From NCBI RefSeq assembly GCF_024498075.1, contig NZ_JANHOF010000010.1, positions 124,001-188,000 on the forward strand: 64,000 bases of DNA, read 5' to 3'. A program made the position numbers and the translations under genes. This DNA is from Paenibacillus mendelii (GTDB lineage Bacteria; Bacillota; Bacilli; Paenibacillales; Paenibacillaceae). Shown one piece after another: positions 36,555 through 46,456 of this stretch (the stretch's first letter is position 1; every line of letters starts with the position of its first letter). The notes beneath the pieces are model-generated. The model saw nothing but the letters and a program-made list of their open reading frames with translations, had not been told where the DNA came from and did not search any database.

Positions 36555-36697
36555 TTGTATTTCCCCTCTCAGCTAGTCCACTTGATCATACAACGGGAAC
36601 ACTGACAGCAGTGTGACAGTGTTTGTGAAGAAGTTTTTTTACCACTATCTCGCTCCCTCTTGTAGCGATCCCAGCCCTTGCTTGGCGAATGATGTGT

Positions 36698-36703
36698 TAT
36701 AAT
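36698..36703 (+). promoter_or_regulatory. -10 element in the ABC-F leader region
   Basis: TATAAT lies 145 bases before the ABC-F start codon, but without a good -35 at 16-18 bases. An imperfect hairpin with arms GAGCA and TGCTC follows (36749-36780), and a TTTTTT run lies at about 36811. A regulated leader is possible but not shown. Confidence 0.3.
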
Positions 36704-36847
36704 CACGCTTGACCGGCCGATGCGATTCATTCGATATACATATATAAGTTGATAAGAGCATTCTCCCTGCGCAGCGGGCTGTGCTCATCATGGGCTCAAT
36801 TGATATAGAACTTTTTTGAATAGATAGGGAACTGGAAGGGTGATAGC

Positions 36848-38419
36848 ATGAGCGTAATCCGTATGGAGAATGTAACGAAGAAATATGAAGATACACTGAT
36901 TATTCGTGATATTTATTTTCGTGTGAACAAAGGGGAGCGGATCGGTCTTATCGGACGCAACGGCGCCGGCAAATCGACCGTCTTCAAGCTGATTTTGGGC
37001 AAAGAGGAGCCTACCTCCGGCAAAGTGGAAGTTGACCCTCAGGTGAAGATGAGTTATTTTTCCCAATTCTCGGAATTGCATGGAGGTCTTTCTGTTCAGC
37101 AGGAGCTGGAGCTATGCTTCGAACAGGTTGGACGTATTGAACAGGAATTAAAGGAAGTCGGCGAGAAGCTGGGCAAAGTCACGGACGACGGAGAGATGGA
37201 TCGACTGCTAGCGCGGCAAGCAGAGCTGTTTGAACAGATGGATCACTTGGACGGTTGGAATGTATCCGTCGAAATCGACACTGTGCTAACCAAGCTGGGG
37301 TTCGATAACCGGACGCGGAATCAGCCTGTCGATGAATTATCCGGAGGGTGGAGAAACCGCGCCGCGCTCGCCAAGATGCTTATCGAGCTGCCTGATGTCG
37401 TATTGCTCGATGAGCCGACGAACTATTTGGATATCGAAGGACTGGTATGGCTCGAGCAGTGGCTCCACCGCTTTAATGGCGCCATGATTCTGGTGTCGCA
37501 TGACCGGCAGTTTATCGACCGTGTCGTTACGCGAACGATTGAAATTGAAAACTATCATTTTCAAGAATATGAGGGTAATTATACTGATTACATACGTAAA
37601 AAGAAGCTCCGCAAGAAAGAGCTGGACCGCCAGTTTGAATGGGAGGAAGAGCTGCTCATCATGGAGTCCGAAGCCATCGATAGCCGCTCGAGCAAGAAGT
37701 CCTCGAAGGACCGGCTCGCACGCAAGCTGACGGATATGAAGAAGCGGGTTGAGCCTCATCCGGTGAATGTGCTCATTACCGATATTTATGAACAGCTGCG
37801 TTTTCCCGATAAGCTATGCGAAGTGAAACAGATCGGCCAGACCTATGGTGACCGGTCGATATTCCAGAACGTGAGCTTCGACATTCAGAAGGAGGACCGC
37901 ATAGCCATCGTCGGGCCCAATGGCAGCGGGAAATCCACACTGATTAAGGCGCTGACGGGACAAGACAAGCCGGATTCGGGTGAAGTTGTTTGGGAGAAGG
38001 GCGTCAGCTTTGCGTATTTCAACCGGATGTGGGATGAGCTGGATCATAAAGATACGGTTAGCCATGCGGTTAATATTTCCGGACTCGGTTTACATGCTCC
38101 ACGGAAAAAAGTGAATAAATTTCTATCGATGCTTCAATTCTCGGAAATGGATCTGAGTAAAACTATTGGCCATCTATCCGGCGGACAGCAAGCCCGTGTG
38201 GCGCTGGCCAAGTGCCTTCTCTCAGGAGCGGCTGTCATTATATTGGATGAGCCTACGAATCACCTTGATCTAACAAGCATACAGGTCATGGAACAGGCAT
38301 TAATCCACTTCCCCGGAGCTGTAATAACGGTAAGCCATGATCGGTTCTTCATCGACAAAATAGCAACAAAAATGCTTACCTTCGACCCGGTCTCGGGAAT
38401 TAGTGAGCAGCATGTATGA
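36848..38419 (+). CDS. ABC-F family ATPase (ribosome-associated)
   Basis: This 523-residue soluble protein has two ATPase domains and no membrane helices. Walker A motifs are GRNGAGKST (about 37) and GPNGSGKST (about 357), signatures LSGGWRNR and LSGGQQAR, and Walker B motifs VVLLDEPTNYLD and VIILDEPTNHLD. A charged linker (about 240-305) would reach the ribosomal peptidyl-transferase region. ABC-F proteins act as translation factors (EttA, Uup, YdiF types) or protect ribosomes from antibiotics (Vga, Lsa, Msr types); sequence reading does not settle which. A long leader of about 140 bases precedes it, which in resistance members often carries attenuation. Confidence 0.92.
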   Translation: MSVIRMENVTKKYEDTLIIRDIYFRVNKGERIGLIGRNGAGKSTVFKLILGKEEPTSGKVEVDPQVKMSYFSQFSELHGGLSVQQELELCFEQVGRIEQELKEVGEKLGKVTDDGEMDRLLARQAELFEQMDHLDGWNVSVEIDTVLTKLGFDNRTRNQPVDELSGGWRNRAALAKMLIELPDVVLLDEPTNYLDIEGLVWLEQWLHRFNGAMILVSHDRQFIDRVVTRTIEIENYHFQEYEGNYTDYIRKKKLRKKELDRQFEWEEELLIMESEAIDSRSSKKSSKDRLARKLTDMKKRVEPHPVNVLITDIYEQLRFPDKLCEVKQIGQTYGDRSIFQNVSFDIQKEDRIAIVGPNGSGKSTLIKALTGQDKPDSGEVVWEKGVSFAYFNRMWDELDHKDTVSHAVNISGLGLHAPRKKVNKFLSMLQFSEMDLSKTIGHLSGGQQARVALAKCLLSGAAVIILDEPTNHLDLTSIQVMEQALIHFPGAVITVSHDRFFIDKIATKMLTFDPVSGISEQHV

Positions 38420-38464
38420 TCAACAACATCACTTTCCGGGTAATATACGATTGAGGTGATCGAT

Positions 38465-39610
38465 ATGAAAAAAATGATTTCAACCGCACTATGCGCGGCC
38501 CTGCTGACGGGAACCGTATTTGCGGGCTTGGCGGGTGCTTCATCCCCTGCATCTGCGGCAGGTTCATCCTCCGCATGCCCCGTGGATGACCATGGCTTGA
38601 AATTGCAAGGAACGAAGGACACCGGCGCCGCTCATTTTCAATCGATTCAATTCTTGAGCGAGAAGGTCGGACGAGCGGCAGGCAACGGCTTCATGATCGG
38701 CACATCCGATGCCGGCTGCCACTGGCAGAAGATCTACACGGGCAGCTACAATTTCATGCAGATGCAATTTCTGAACAATTCCATCGGCTACGCGCTCGCG
38801 CAGACAAATCCGCAGCAGCCGAATGTGCTGCTCCGCACGGCGAACGGCGGAACCAGCTTCAAGACCGTTAACACGGCTGGCCAGCGGTTCGAACGCATTC
38901 AGTTCCATTCGATAAGCGTCGGTTTCGGCTATACCCGCGCCTTTACCTATAAGACCACAGACGCGGGACAAACCTGGAGTAAAGTGCCTACGCCTCCGAA
39001 CACGCGCTACGCCCATTTCATCACACCGGACAAGGGATGGATCGTCGTGCTGCGCAGCGGCGGCTATGAGGTGAAGCGCACGCTTGACGGCGGACGTACA
39101 TGGTCGGACAAGCTGTCTGTTAATTCCGCCGCAGTCGTTGGGGGTGCTATCTACGGTACGGACAGCTCGGACATATGGGTCCTCCTGTATGGCGAGTCCG
39201 GTATGTCTCAAACCTCCTACTCCCTCTACCATACGAAGGACGGGGGTTCGCACTGGAAGCAGATGATTTCCAACTCCACCGCAGGCGGCGGCCCTGCACC
39301 TGGCAAGGCGACCGATAAGCTGCCCGGACCGCAAGGACGTCCGACCGATATGCAGGTCATTGGAAGCCAGGCCGCTTTCCTCGCAGCAGGCTCAGGCGCC
39401 CTGGACAATATTTCACTCGGACGTTCGCTGAACGATGGCGCCACTTGGTCCAACATCAAGGCTGTGCCCGGTTATGAAGCGAAGCTGTCGTTCACATCGG
39501 CTAAGAACGGCTGGATCGCCGTAACCAGCTCATCCAAGCCGGCCATCTACGCGACCAGGGACAGCGGCAAGACTTGGACGAAGAAAATTACGCTGCCCGG
39601 AGAGAAGTAG
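38465..39610 (+). CDS. Secreted Asp-box beta-propeller protein (Ycf48/sialidase-like repeats)
   Basis: This 381-residue exported protein has a signal peptide (MKKMISTALCAALLTGTVFA) and at least five Asp-box motifs of S/T-x-D-x-G-x-T-W type: TTDAGQTW, TLDGGRTW, TKDGGSHW, SLNDGATW and TRDSGKTW, with weaker copies TSDAGCHW and TANGGTSF. This predicts a seven-bladed propeller like Ycf48 or BNR proteins. The ligand is unknown. The ATG at 38465 follows GAGGTGATC, and a GTG three codons earlier is inside this binding site. It lies 45 bases after the ABC-F gene and may share its transcript. Confidence 0.85.
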   Translation: MKKMISTALCAALLTGTVFAGLAGASSPASAAGSSSACPVDDHGLKLQGTKDTGAAHFQSIQFLSEKVGRAAGNGFMIGTSDAGCHWQKIYTGSYNFMQMQFLNNSIGYALAQTNPQQPNVLLRTANGGTSFKTVNTAGQRFERIQFHSISVGFGYTRAFTYKTTDAGQTWSKVPTPPNTRYAHFITPDKGWIVVLRSGGYEVKRTLDGGRTWSDKLSVNSAAVVGGAIYGTDSSDIWVLLYGESGMSQTSYSLYHTKDGGSHWKQMISNSTAGGGPAPGKATDKLPGPQGRPTDMQVIGSQAAFLAAGSGALDNISLGRSLNDGATWSNIKAVPGYEAKLSFTSAKNGWIAVTSSSKPAIYATRDSGKTWTKKITLPGEK

Positions 39611-39636
39611 CACGTGTTGTCACTACGCCGCCCATT

Positions 39637-39679
39637 AGACAAGACACCCCGTACCTTATCGGTACGGGGTGTCTTGTCT
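39637..39679. terminator. Bidirectional terminator between convergent genes
   Basis: A perfect 19-pair stem starts AGACAAGACACCCCGTACC around a 5-base loop. It sits between the propeller gene (plus) and the glycoside-hydrolase-like gene (minus) and can serve both. Confidence 0.85.
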
Positions 39680-39691
39680 GTATTCTTATAT

Positions 39692-41821
39692 TCAGTACCC
39701 ACTCGGCAGCACGAATAACTTTCCTTCGCCGGCTGCGAAGGAGGATGAAAGCGTCCCGGTTGAAGCGTTATAATTCGTATCGATTTCCGCTCCATTGACC
39801 GAAGAAATTTCTTTCACGGACGAAGGCTTGGTCGCTAATGTAAAGCTCAGCGTCCGCGCATTCACAGTATCCCGGTTAACTACCATGACATATTTTCTGC
39901 CGGAAGCGTTCTTGAAATATCCAATCACAGACGGGAGCGACGTTTGATCCAGCTGCCAGAAGAAGCCCGCCGGCAGCGCCGTCACCGAGCTCGGCAAGCT
40001 GCTGCCGGTATGGTAGACCGCTTCCGACCGAAGGCTGTTCAAGACAGGGCCCCATTGTTTCACCTTTGCATTGATGGACTGCGCCCATGTATAGGAAGCA
40101 TTCTTCGTCCCATCAGGCAATATCAATCCGTTCGCGAAGCTTTCGCCTCCGCTCGAAGCAGGCGTCCAATAGGTGAAATAGATGTATCCCTTCGCCCCAT
40201 AAGCCAGATTGGTGTAGATTTGATAGTTCATCTCGCTCTGTGTAGGCGTCTTCCACACACCGCTTATTCCGACCGATTGAATATAGGACCAGAAGTCAGC
40301 GTTTCCGAGCAGCGCTTGCCTGCGGATCACTTCGAGATTCGTATAGTAATCGCTCCGGATCTGGCCGCTGGCCATGAAGGGATAATGATCGAAGACGAGC
40401 ACATCCGGATTGGTATACATCCATCGATAGACATAATCCTCATATGTTCCGCCCTGAATACTTTGATTAATGGTGAACCAGAAATCCCCGTTGAAGGCTG
40501 CGCCGTTAATACTGCCATTGCCGTCCGGGTACCAATCGTCACCCGTATTGGAGCGAACGACCCAGCCAACCGAGTTGTCTCCTCCTCCGTTATGCGTTAA
40601 TTCCATATAATAGGAGGTATTCCCGCTTATAGTCGCGTTCAAAGCGAATTGCGGCCACTCCGTCGGCGGCGTTGTGAGCGTGCTTTGGGCAATCAACGTT
40701 TGCTTGGCCGAGGAATCCCATAGCTTCAGCGTCAAGGCCTCTCCGGCTCCCCAAGTGTTCTTATCGATCCACCACTGTACCGTATCAATCTTCGTAAGTC
40801 CTGGTTTGGTCTTGAAGGTTTGACCGATTGGCGCAGCAGAGCTGACATATAATCCGGTTAATTGGTCCAATCCCAGTTGGTTTGCGTTCGCATAGGTAGG
40901 AAATAAATTGACGAACGCGGTATGATTCGGGTCGTTCATCCGGATCCGGCGCGTCGTCTCCAGAATGCGCGTCATTTGCAGCGCAGACGGCTCATCGGTC
41001 ACATGGTAACCTTGCAAGCCGGATTTATTCTTGTAATAATTCGCGATGGCGTCAATATCCGCATTGCTCGGCCGATTGCCATCGTTATATGCCCGCTGGG
41101 ATACGTTCATCTCGAACCAGAAGTCGAGATTTTGCACAGTGCCGTTCATATAAGCCTGCCCACCCGGATAGACATCCGAGCTGCTGGTCACGACCCATCC
41201 AACCGGAGTGGGACTGCTGCTCGTCAGCTCGACATAATAGCTCTTGTCCGATTGGACCACCGTATGGAATTGGAATTCCGGGTAGTAGGTATTGGCTGAC
41301 CCATTGATGGAGCTGGAAGCCAGCAGCGTTGCTTTGGCTGGACTATCGTACAGCTTCAAGGTCAGCGTCGTGCTCGCAGGCCAATTGGTTTTGTCCACAT
41401 ACAGCTTAACCGTATTCAGACCCCATCCCGTCCCGGCCGGTGTCTTGAACGTCTGACCCAAGGCCGATGAGCTGCTCACGTTTAAACCGAAGCCCGTCGC
41501 CTTCTGCTCGATCAGCTGGGACCTCCACATCAAGCGAACATCGTCCACCAATAGTCTGATCCCGTTATTGGAAGCATGCATCAGAGCCTGATCGTTCGTG
41601 GCCAACGTGCTGACGCCATTCCCGCCCACAACAAAATTGGCATTCATCTCATTGATTTCCGCATACCTTGCGGAGGTCGTTTCCGCAGGTCCAGGCGGCC
41701 AGAAGATTCCGATTGGGAAAGGCTCGATCTGCGGACTGTAAGCGTATCCATTTGCCGATATACCAAATGCCATGATTCCCGCCGCAAGCATTGCGGCTAC
41801 TGCACGAACAACACGTTTCAT
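39692..41821 (-). CDS. Secreted glycoside-hydrolase-like TIM-barrel protein with two inserted repeat domains
   Basis: This 709-residue exported protein (signal peptide MKRVVRAVAAMLAAGIMAFG) shares barrel motifs with the lipoprotein encoded at 44303-45565. Shared motifs are FPIGIFWPP, the likely acid/base VTDEPS (about 280), VNLFPTYA, FDHYPF (about 480) and YGAKGYIYFTYWTP. Two homologous segments of about 130 residues (about 112-241 and 325-454) interrupt the barrel. Both contain GQTFKT, LTLKL-D and a C-terminal FWF-N, and both look like all-beta binding modules. The start ATG follows GGGAGG by 8 bases. It is the last gene of a ROK-controlled importer operon and is probably a carbohydrate-degrading or -binding protein of unassigned family. 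Confidence 0.75.
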   Translation of the reverse strand: MKRVVRAVAAMLAAGIMAFGISANGYAYSPQIEPFPIGIFWPPGPAETTSARYAEINEMNANFVVGGNGVSTLATNDQALMHASNNGIRLLVDDVRLMWRSQLIEQKATGFGLNVSSSSALGQTFKTPAGTGWGLNTVKLYVDKTNWPASTTLTLKLYDSPAKATLLASSSINGSANTYYPEFQFHTVVQSDKSYYVELTSSSPTPVGWVVTSSSDVYPGGQAYMNGTVQNLDFWFEMNVSQRAYNDGNRPSNADIDAIANYYKNKSGLQGYHVTDEPSALQMTRILETTRRIRMNDPNHTAFVNLFPTYANANQLGLDQLTGLYVSSAAPIGQTFKTKPGLTKIDTVQWWIDKNTWGAGEALTLKLWDSSAKQTLIAQSTLTTPPTEWPQFALNATISGNTSYYMELTHNGGGDNSVGWVVRSNTGDDWYPDGNGSINGAAFNGDFWFTINQSIQGGTYEDYVYRWMYTNPDVLVFDHYPFMASGQIRSDYYTNLEVIRRQALLGNADFWSYIQSVGISGVWKTPTQSEMNYQIYTNLAYGAKGYIYFTYWTPASSGGESFANGLILPDGTKNASYTWAQSINAKVKQWGPVLNSLRSEAVYHTGSSLPSSVTALPAGFFWQLDQTSLPSVIGYFKNASGRKYVMVVNRDTVNARTLSFTLATKPSSVKEISSVNGAEIDTNYNASTGTLSSSFAAGEGKLFVLPSGY

Positions 41822-41884
41822 CACTATTTCCTCCCTCAAATTATTATTGATCCTTCAAGCCTTCCACCCCAGAGAACCAGACAG

Positions 41885-42796
41885 TCAATATTCGACTGTC
41901 TGATTTTTGTCTAAGAAGTACTTAATCGTCCAGGTAACGATGAATCCAATAATCGCGAGAATAATACCGAATGCAGCCGCATTCCCATAATCGCCCTTCG
42001 TGACAAGAGAAACAATTTGCAAGGCAGCCGTATTCGTCGAATAGTTCGGTCCGCCGTTCGTCAACAATTTGGATTGCAGGAAGATCGTGAAGGATGCGCT
42101 TGTGCCAATGATGACCAAGGTGGATATGGTTGGCCATATCATGGGTACGACGACCTTAATCAATTCTTTGCCCGGCGTGATCCCTTCCAGCTTCCCTACT
42201 TCGTACAAATCATTCGGAATTCGGCTAATGGCCCCAAGCAGAATGGCCGCCTGGAACCCGATGCCCGCCCAGATGCAGAAGAAGAAGACCGTCCCCAGAG
42301 CAGTGCTCGGGTCCCCAAGCCATGTCCGCTGCAGGCTCTCTAATCCAAACAACCCCAGAATCGGGTTCACGATGCCCAGATTAGGACTGAACATGAAGGA
42401 GAATACCATCGTAATAATGACGATCGAAATAATGGACGGAAAGAAATAGACGATTCGGTAGAAGGTATGAAATCTCATTTTCTTCGAAAACATATAGGCC
42501 ACGAAGACGGCGATCGGCGTTAACACGAGAACGTTTAACGGAATCCATAGCATTGTATTCAACATGGCATACTTGTAGGACTGGTCGGTAAACAGACGAT
42601 CGATAATATTCGCGTAATTCTCGAACATGACCCAGTCGATATTGCCCGTCGCAACATTCCATCGCTTAAAGGAATATAAGATCGTTTGGAAATTAACGTA
42701 GACCGTAAATACTAAAAAATGCAAGACGGGGTACAGCGTCATGGATAACAGAAACCAAAATCGCATTCGCTTGGTCTTACTCGCAAAAATCCCCAT
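41885..42796 (-). CDS. Carbohydrate ABC transporter permease, MalF/LplB type
   Basis: This 303-residue membrane permease has about six helices; the first is FWFLLSMTLYPVLHFLVFTVYV. The EAA loop reads YEVGKLEGITPGKELIKVVVP (about 198-218), with an altered EAA that is common in this subfamily. It lies 71 bases downstream of the solute-binding gene. Its MalG-type partner is encoded three genes upstream in the same operon, an unusual split order. Confidence 0.9.
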   Translation of the reverse strand: MGIFASKTKRMRFWFLLSMTLYPVLHFLVFTVYVNFQTILYSFKRWNVATGNIDWVMFENYANIIDRLFTDQSYKYAMLNTMLWIPLNVLVLTPIAVFVAYMFSKKMRFHTFYRIVYFFPSIISIVIITMVFSFMFSPNLGIVNPILGLFGLESLQRTWLGDPSTALGTVFFFCIWAGIGFQAAILLGAISRIPNDLYEVGKLEGITPGKELIKVVVPMIWPTISTLVIIGTSASFTIFLQSKLLTNGGPNYSTNTAALQIVSLVTKGDYGNAAAFGIILAIIGFIVTWTIKYFLDKNQTVEY

Positions 42797-42866
42797 CTCT
42801 TCCCTCCCTCGGCCGAGTCAGGAGCCAGCCGCCTTTATGCGCCAGCCCCTCCTCGGATTCTCATGA

Positions 42867-44240
42867 TTACTTGAGGCCTAATTCTTCTTTATACTTATCC
42901 CACTTGTCTGCGGCAAACTTTACGTCCTCGTTGAACTGCTGTTCAGCCGTCTTAGAGCCAAACACGATGTTACCGTAGGCGTCACCTGCAGGATAAAGTC
43001 CCATCTTCATGAACATCGGACTCGTCGTGTTGAACGTAAATGGCTTGTTGTTCTGCATAATATCCATCACGCTCTGTGTAAATTCGGATACCTCGATGCC
43101 TTCAAGCGAGTATTTGAAAGGTCTGAAGTTGCCGGTGAGCTCCGTAAACTTCCGATTCATCGCTTCGGACGAAGCGAACGTAAGGAATTCCTTGGCTAGC
43201 TCCTGCTCCTTGGCCTTGGCAGGAATGACCGTGATGTCCCCGACCATGCTGAATTGAACGTTCGGTTCCTTCGCCCCTTCAATGGCCGGCACCTTCATCA
43301 TCGCCATCCGGAAGCCTTCCGGCGTGGAAGCCTTCATCTCGGCCTCGAGCCAGTTGCCATTCGGTATCATGGCCGCTTTGCCATTCACGAACTCCATCTG
43401 GGATTCCGTATGATTAAGTCCTTCCGAGCCTTTCAGTATCCAATCATTCTTGAACAGATTCTCGAAACTTTGAAGTGCAGTCAGCTTAGCAGGATTATTC
43501 AATACATCGGGATTGTCCATCGTCAGCAGTTGATCCAAATAGTCAAATCCGCCGGCTTGTACGATCATCGGCTTCACGACAAAATCCCAGTACCCGATGA
43601 CTTTGCCCGGGTATACGATTGGCGCAATGCCCTTCGCTTTGATTTTCGGCGCAAGCTCGTTGAATTCGGCCCACGTCTCAGGAACCTTCCAGCCATTCTC
43701 CTCAAACATGCCTTTATTGTACGCCATGCCCAGAACGCCGTCCGACCATGGAATCACATAGGCTTTATCTTGATAGATCGCGTATTTCTGTCCGGCTTCG
43801 TTCAGCTGGCTTTTAATCGAGCTTTCGAAGACGTCCGTAAGATCCGTTAAGTAGCCTTGTGAAGCCCACTGCTGCCAGTTCGTATTCGTCAAGAATGCGA
43901 TATCCGGCAGGTTTGCTCCGGATTCGAAGCGCGGTCCCATCTTGTCCATAATGCCGGGGTCACCCTCCAGCTCGACCGTCACATTCGAATGAGCTGCTTC
44001 GAATTCCTTCTTCAGTTCCTTAAACCAGGAATCGCCGTATCCCCCTTGGAAAAAGGCGACTTTCAATACCTTCGGCTCCTCGGAAGACCCTTCCGCACCT
44101 TCTGCAGGCTTACCGCCCGTATTACCGGCGTTCGTAGAATTATTCGCTCCGTTTGATCCGGAACAAGCACTCAACACAAGTGATAATACGAAGATTACGG
44201 TGATTAAAAGGGAAAATCGGTTAAGAAGCTTTGCTTTCAT
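42867..44240 (-). CDS. Extracellular solute-binding lipoprotein
   Basis: This 457-residue family 1 solute-binding protein has a lipoprotein signal peptide with lipobox LSAC and an Asn/Gly-rich linker. Family-like stretches include WKVPETWAEFNELAPKIK and FVNGKAAMIPNGNWLEAEM. The ATG at 44238-44240 has AAGGGGTG 6 bases upstream; a GTG three codons earlier overlaps it. It is the fourth-to-last... middle gene of the five-gene operon and supplies substrate to the flanking permeases. The ligand is presumably an oligosaccharide related to the neighbouring hydrolase-like proteins. Confidence 0.92.
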   Translation of the reverse strand: MKAKLLNRFSLLITVIFVLSLVLSACSGSNGANNSTNAGNTGGKPAEGAEGSSEEPKVLKVAFFQGGYGDSWFKELKKEFEAAHSNVTVELEGDPGIMDKMGPRFESGANLPDIAFLTNTNWQQWASQGYLTDLTDVFESSIKSQLNEAGQKYAIYQDKAYVIPWSDGVLGMAYNKGMFEENGWKVPETWAEFNELAPKIKAKGIAPIVYPGKVIGYWDFVVKPMIVQAGGFDYLDQLLTMDNPDVLNNPAKLTALQSFENLFKNDWILKGSEGLNHTESQMEFVNGKAAMIPNGNWLEAEMKASTPEGFRMAMMKVPAIEGAKEPNVQFSMVGDITVIPAKAKEQELAKEFLTFASSEAMNRKFTELTGNFRPFKYSLEGIEVSEFTQSVMDIMQNNKPFTFNTTSPMFMKMGLYPAGDAYGNIVFGSKTAEQQFNEDVKFAADKWDKYKEELGLK

Positions 44241-44302
44241 GCCACACACCCCTTATTATTGTTTTTTATATAAAACAACGAGCCCTCCGAGCAGCCCATG
44301 CT

Positions 44303-45565
44303 TTATTCCCAGAACTCGACCAGAACACCCGCCCCGGGTGCCAGGTTTAACGTCAACCGGTTATCCTCTACGGCGGTCTCCCGAGGCTCGGCTTCGTCCC
44401 ACAACGTGAGCTTGTCGATCGATGGATCCAGTGTCAGCTTTGTGACCGCTTCTTTCTCATAACTCCCGTTCACAACGATCGCTTTCTTATTGCCGTCTTC
44501 ATCCTTGAAATAACCGATAATGACGGCATCGCCTGCTATGCCGGAAACAACTTGGGTGTCGGCAGACGTTGCTTCGATTAATGGCGGATTCGACGGATAA
44601 TGGGTTACCCCGAGCGAAGTCCAATCAAGCAGACGGGAAGCGAATCGCGTGATGTCCGCGTTGACCGACTTCACCTCATCGTAATGCTTGGTTCGATTAC
44701 CATCGAGGTCAATCATAGCCGGCCCGAACGTTTCTGCGCCCGATTGAGGCGTCCAGTACGTGAAGTACTGAATCCCCTTGGCGCCGTAAGCCAAGCTCGT
44801 ATAGACCTGCCACAGTATTTCCTCACCGCTCGGGTCGCGATGCGAGTTATTGAAGGACAGCGTCTGAATAAACAACCAGAAGGGCACGCTTTGCTCCAAG
44901 GACTTTTGGCGGATCAGCTCGAGATTATAGAAATAATCCTCCGTGATGCCTGCCGTGCCGTCCTCCGCTTTCTTCAAGAACGGGTAATGATCGTACGAGA
45001 GCACCTCGGGCTTGTAGGTATCGAAATATTCATCCAGATAGCTTCGGTAATCGCCTCCCTTCTGCTCAAGTGACGCATAGGTAGGAAATAAATTCACGAA
45101 GGGTATCCCGCCCGGAACCTGTTTTCGGTACGCTTCCGCAAGTGGAGCGAGCGCCTTGTACTCATTCATGGAAGGCTCGTCGTCCACCATCTGCCCCATG
45201 TACGCCGGATGATCGCTGTACGCGCTTACAATCGAGGCGAGTTCACCCATCGTTTCTTCGGTCAGCGCGTCCAGCCTTGGATCGCGAACGAGCATCTTGA
45301 TGCCATTCGCCTCTGCGTAGTCCAACGCTTGCTTAATCGCTTTCTCGCCACCCAAGTGTTCGGTGAAGCCGCTGATGAAATTAATGCCCGACTCCTTGAT
45401 CTCCGCGTAACGCTCCATGGTGATTTGGTCCAGTGGAGGCGATACCCATAACCCGATCGGAAAGGTTTTCTCACTAGGGTCCACTTCTACGTTCGCATCT
45501 TTCTGACAGCCCGTTAGCATAAGCAGTACCCCTCCTATAAGCAGTAGAACGCTTCGTATCTTCAA
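44303..45565 (-). CDS. Glycoside-hydrolase-like TIM-barrel lipoprotein
   Basis: This 420-residue protein has a lipoprotein signal ending LLMLTGC, so it is anchored outside the membrane. The barrel carries FPIGLWVSPP, VDDEPS (probable acid/base Glu), VNLFPTYA, YDHYPF and YGAKGIQYFTYWTPQSG. All are shared with the larger protein at 39692-41821, but the two inserted beta domains are absent. The frame starts at a TTG overlapping the upstream permease stop (TTGA), implying translational coupling; no in-frame ATG lies before the lipobox. I cannot place it in a numbered glycoside hydrolase family. Confidence 0.75.
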   Translation of the reverse strand: MKIRSVLLLIGGVLLMLTGCQKDANVEVDPSEKTFPIGLWVSPPLDQITMERYAEIKESGINFISGFTEHLGGEKAIKQALDYAEANGIKMLVRDPRLDALTEETMGELASIVSAYSDHPAYMGQMVDDEPSMNEYKALAPLAEAYRKQVPGGIPFVNLFPTYASLEQKGGDYRSYLDEYFDTYKPEVLSYDHYPFLKKAEDGTAGITEDYFYNLELIRQKSLEQSVPFWLFIQTLSFNNSHRDPSGEEILWQVYTSLAYGAKGIQYFTYWTPQSGAETFGPAMIDLDGNRTKHYDEVKSVNADITRFASRLLDWTSLGVTHYPSNPPLIEATSADTQVVSGIAGDAVIIGYFKDEDGNKKAIVVNGSYEKEAVTKLTLDPSIDKLTLWDEAEPRETAVEDNRLTLNLAPGAGVLVEFWE

Positions 45566-46395
45566 CCCTTCAACCCACCCGTCGTAAATCCGCTAATCAG
45601 CCGATCCTGAAGCCATAAATACACGATAAGGATCGGGATGGTGGAAAGGGTCAGTGCAGCGAACAAGGTGGTCCAATCCGCTGCATACTGCTGCTTCAGC
45701 ACCATATCATACAGGCCGACTGAAATCGTAAACAGCTTGGAATCCTGCAGGAACAAGTACGGCATAAAGTAGTCGTTCCAGATGCCGATCATCGTGACCA
45801 GCCCTACCGCAGTCAAGCCCGGCTTGGCCAGTGGAAGCATGATGCGGAAGAAGACCTGCCAATCATTCGCGCCGTCCATATAGGCCGCTTCCGCGTACTC
45901 CCATGAGATTCCCTTGAAGAATCCGTATAAAATGATGAAGTTCATGCCCAGCCCGCCGGAGTACAGAACAAGCAAACCAAGATGCGAGTTGAATAGATGC
46001 AAATCAATCATCAATTTGTACAACGCTGCCAAGGAGCCCACTGAAGGAATGAAGAACGTAGAGACCGCAAGAAAGAAGATGACGGCGCTTCCAAAGAACT
46101 TAAATTTTGCGACGGCATAAGCCGGTGCTGCTGCGAACAATACCGCTAGCGCCGTCCCCGCCCCCGTCAGATATAGACTGTTGATAAAGTAAGTGCCGAG
46201 CCCGCTCTCCGACCAGGCTTTCCCGTAGTTGGACCATCTCCATTCCTGAGGGAGGGACCAGATGTTTTGATAAAACTCCGGTCCGGTCTTCAACGAGTTG
46301 ATAAACATCCATACGAATGGATAAATGATAGATATCGCATAGATGAGAAACGCCAACTGAATGAATGCTTTGGTGATTTTATACAGGTAACCCAC
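45562..46395 (-). CDS. Carbohydrate ABC transporter permease, MalG type
   Basis: This 277-residue membrane permease is the first gene of the ROK-controlled operon. Its EAA loop EYAEAAYMDGANDWQVFFRIML (about 183-204) is canonical, and about six helices are visible. It ends in GGLKG, typical of the CUT1 MalG group. No cognate ATPase gene is in the window, so a shared ATPase is likely. It overlaps the lipoprotein gene by 4 bases. Confidence 0.92.
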   Translation of the reverse strand: MGYLYKITKAFIQLAFLIYAISIIYPFVWMFINSLKTGPEFYQNIWSLPQEWRWSNYGKAWSESGLGTYFINSLYLTGAGTALAVLFAAAPAYAVAKFKFFGSAVIFFLAVSTFFIPSVGSLAALYKLMIDLHLFNSHLGLLVLYSGGLGMNFIILYGFFKGISWEYAEAAYMDGANDWQVFFRIMLPLAKPGLTAVGLVTMIGIWNDYFMPYLFLQDSKLFTISVGLYDMVLKQQYAADWTTLFAALTLSTIPILIVYLWLQDRLISGFTTGGLKG

Positions 46396-46456
46396 CTCCC
46401 TTTTTTGTTAATTCTCTCTTTCCCCATGCTAATGAACAAAACAACCATTTACTTAA

